From Paraclostridium dentum (GTDB taxonomy: Bacteria; Bacillota; Clostridia; Peptostreptococcales; Peptostreptococcaceae): DNA of 64,000 nucleotides. Shown here piece after piece: positions 63,030-64,000 of the stretch (its first letter is position 1; each line of letters starts with the position of its first letter). The notes under the pieces were generated by a model. It did no database searches, was not told the origin of the DNA, and saw only the letters and a program-made list of their open reading frames with translations. A program made the translations under genes and the position numbers. The stretch is taken from positions 248,001 to 312,000 of the forward strand of contig NZ_WIPK01000002.1 in the NCBI RefSeq assembly GCF_012922555.1, given 5' to 3'.

Positions 63030-63420
63030 GGTAGATGTTAAATAAAATTAGGAATATCGAAAATAAAAAAATAATCAAATAAATATAAAGGAGATAACTT
63101 TTATTATCGCCTTTTTTATAATAAACTCTAAATTTTAAAACATAGAGAAAACATCCGATATAGCAATAATAAAGCCAATGAAAGCAAATATCCAATATAA
63201 ATAATCTATTGACCTATCAAGCTTGTAACTATTAATTGCGTCATATAAATTAATGAAACCTATAATAAAGAAACCTAAAGCACTTAAAATAGGAACATTA
63301 GTAAAAAAATCAATTAAAATTAAGATTAAAGCAACAATTGATAAAATCGAAGATAAATATTTAGATACACTAGAAGTATTTGTTGAATCCTTCAATATAA
63401 ATCACCTCCTTATACTTTGC
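63030..63420. repeat. Third, eroded copy of the FAD-gene tail block
   Basis: AATTAGGAATAT then AATAAAAAAATAAT (63046-63078) corresponds to the final codons of the FAD gene, followed by a decayed AAAGGAGATAAC terminator (63088-63117) and a small membrane gene in the same orientation and distance as member 1. Confidence 0.6.
63135..63395 (-). CDS. Small three-helix membrane protein (TTG-start family), member 5
   Basis: 86 residues, TTG start with AAGGAGGTGATTTAT upstream. Same length, 'GFINLYDAINSYKLDRSI' and C-terminal 'SDVFSMF' as member 1 but much diverged. Follows the third FAD-tail remnant, so gene and tail move together. Function unknown. Confidence 0.68.
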   Translation of the reverse strand: MKDSTNTSSVSKYLSSILSIVALILILIDFFTNVPILSALGFFIIGFINLYDAINSYKLDRSIDYLYWIFAFIGFIIAISDVFSMF

Positions 63421-63609
63421 AAGTTAATTCTAGCTAAGTTTATTTAAAATAACAACGAAAGCACATTATGGAGTTTAGGTGTCAGACTACAAATAGCAAC
63501 TATGATATAATATGAAATATATTTACTACGTAATTGTTAAACAATACGAAAGCAAATATATTTTATATATAAGATACATATAAATATAAGTTTGGGGGAG
63601 GAGCTTCGT

Positions 63610-64000
63610 ATGAACACATCAACATTTTTAGAAATATTATCAGTAGCAGAAAAATTAAAATGCAACACTAGGCATTCATGGACATCAAGTGGACGCCATG
63701 AGAGTGTGGCGGAACATAGTTGGCGTATTGCATTAATGGCATTATTAATGAGAGATGAATTTCCAAATATTGATATGGATAAGGTAATTCGTATGTGCTT
63801 AATTCATGATTTAGGGGAAGCCTTTACTGGAGATATACCTGCTTTTGATAAGAAGGAAGAAGATAGTAAAAAAGAGGATGAAATCTTTTTGCAATGGATT
63901 GAAACTTTCCCTGCTCATTATAAAGAGGAATTTATAGAACTTTTAGCTGAAATGAATGAACGTAAAACAGAGGAAGCAAAGCTTTACAAAGCCTTAGATA
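63610..64000 (+). CDS. HD-domain phosphohydrolase (YfbR/HDDC2-like), 3' end outside window
   Basis: First 130 codons. 'RHESVAEHSWRIALMALLMR', then 'CLIHDLGEAFTGDIPAFDKK' give the HD-family metal ligands (H...HD...D). Relatives are 5'-deoxynucleotidases. Strong RBS GGGGGAGGAG. CGT and CGC arginine codons are used, unlike the AGA-rich core genes, which suggests recent acquisition. Confidence 0.88.
   Translation, partial: MNTSTFLEILSVAEKLKCNTRHSWTSSGRHESVAEHSWRIALMALLMRDEFPNIDMDKVIRMCLIHDLGEAFTGDIPAFDKKEEDSKKEDEIFLQWIETFPAHYKEEFIELLAEMNERKTEEAKLYKALD

Noticed and set aside
63001-63195. 64-codon minus-strand frame
   Set aside because: Overlaps the well-supported member 5 gene in another frame and lacks a ribosome site.
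28513-63395. CRISPR array
   Set aside because: The repeats in this region are long, few and coding; no short, regularly spaced direct repeats were found anywhere in the window.

Overview
The window reads as the chromosome of an AT-rich, spore-forming Firmicute of the Peptostreptococcaceae (Clostridioides/Paeniclostridium/Paraclostridium type). The evidence is gene content and order (mnmA, T-box-alaS, ireB, ruvX, DUF1292, fur, rnj, dacF-type carboxypeptidase, scpAB, ytfJ/gerW, pepA), AGA-dominated arginine codons, strong AGGAGG ribosome sites and frequent TTG/GTG starts. The species call is inference; I could not search a database.

Region 1 (1-28.5 kb) is core chromosome, mostly on the plus strand: the tail of a drug-efflux MFS transporter, small membrane proteins, tRNA modification (mnmA) and charging (alaS behind a T-box), ireB, ruvX, a YdcF-like protein, an LCP cell-wall ligase, fur with promoter and operator, RNase J, a MsmX/UgpC-type sugar ABC ATPase with a cre-like site, a PucR-like regulator, a D-Ala-D-Ala carboxypeptidase, an M50 protease, scpA-scpB, a DUF2953-ytfJ sporulation pair, a MarR regulator, leucyl aminopeptidase, and a PyrK-like electron-transfer protein paired with an FAD oxidoreductase.

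Region 2 (about 28.5-60.5 kb) is an accessory island inserted behind the FAD oxidoreductase gene. The 3' part of that gene, its terminator and the small membrane genes after it are repeated at 60.5-62.0 kb, and a third eroded copy lies at about 63.0-63.4 kb. The island has a phage-like core (DnaD-type and DnaC-type replication genes, DUF1659/DUF2922/YvrJ, amidase, Mor-like regulator) but no integrase. Cargo sits between repeated core fragments: a HEPN protein behind a tRNA-like element, a RES-domain protein, a copper-handling module (Csp, TauE/SafE-HMA-cupredoxin, two-component system, DUF305) whose units share an 11-bp-period TTCATA direct repeat, a membrane ferredoxin with foreign codon use, a type I toxin-antitoxin pair with an antisense RNA, regulators, an EVE-like protein and a complete type I restriction-modification operon (hsdM-hsdS-hsdR).

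Region 3 (60.5-64 kb) holds the repeated FAD-gene tail, further members of a small three-helix membrane family that always starts with TTG, a cyclase-family hydrolase, the third tail copy and the start of an HD-domain phosphohydrolase running off the window.

The most interesting aspects are accretion of cargo at the FAD-gene tail and at a dnaC tail (three copies each), the small membrane gene family, the tRNA-like/HEPN locus, the shared copper-module operator and the toxin/antisense RNA pair.
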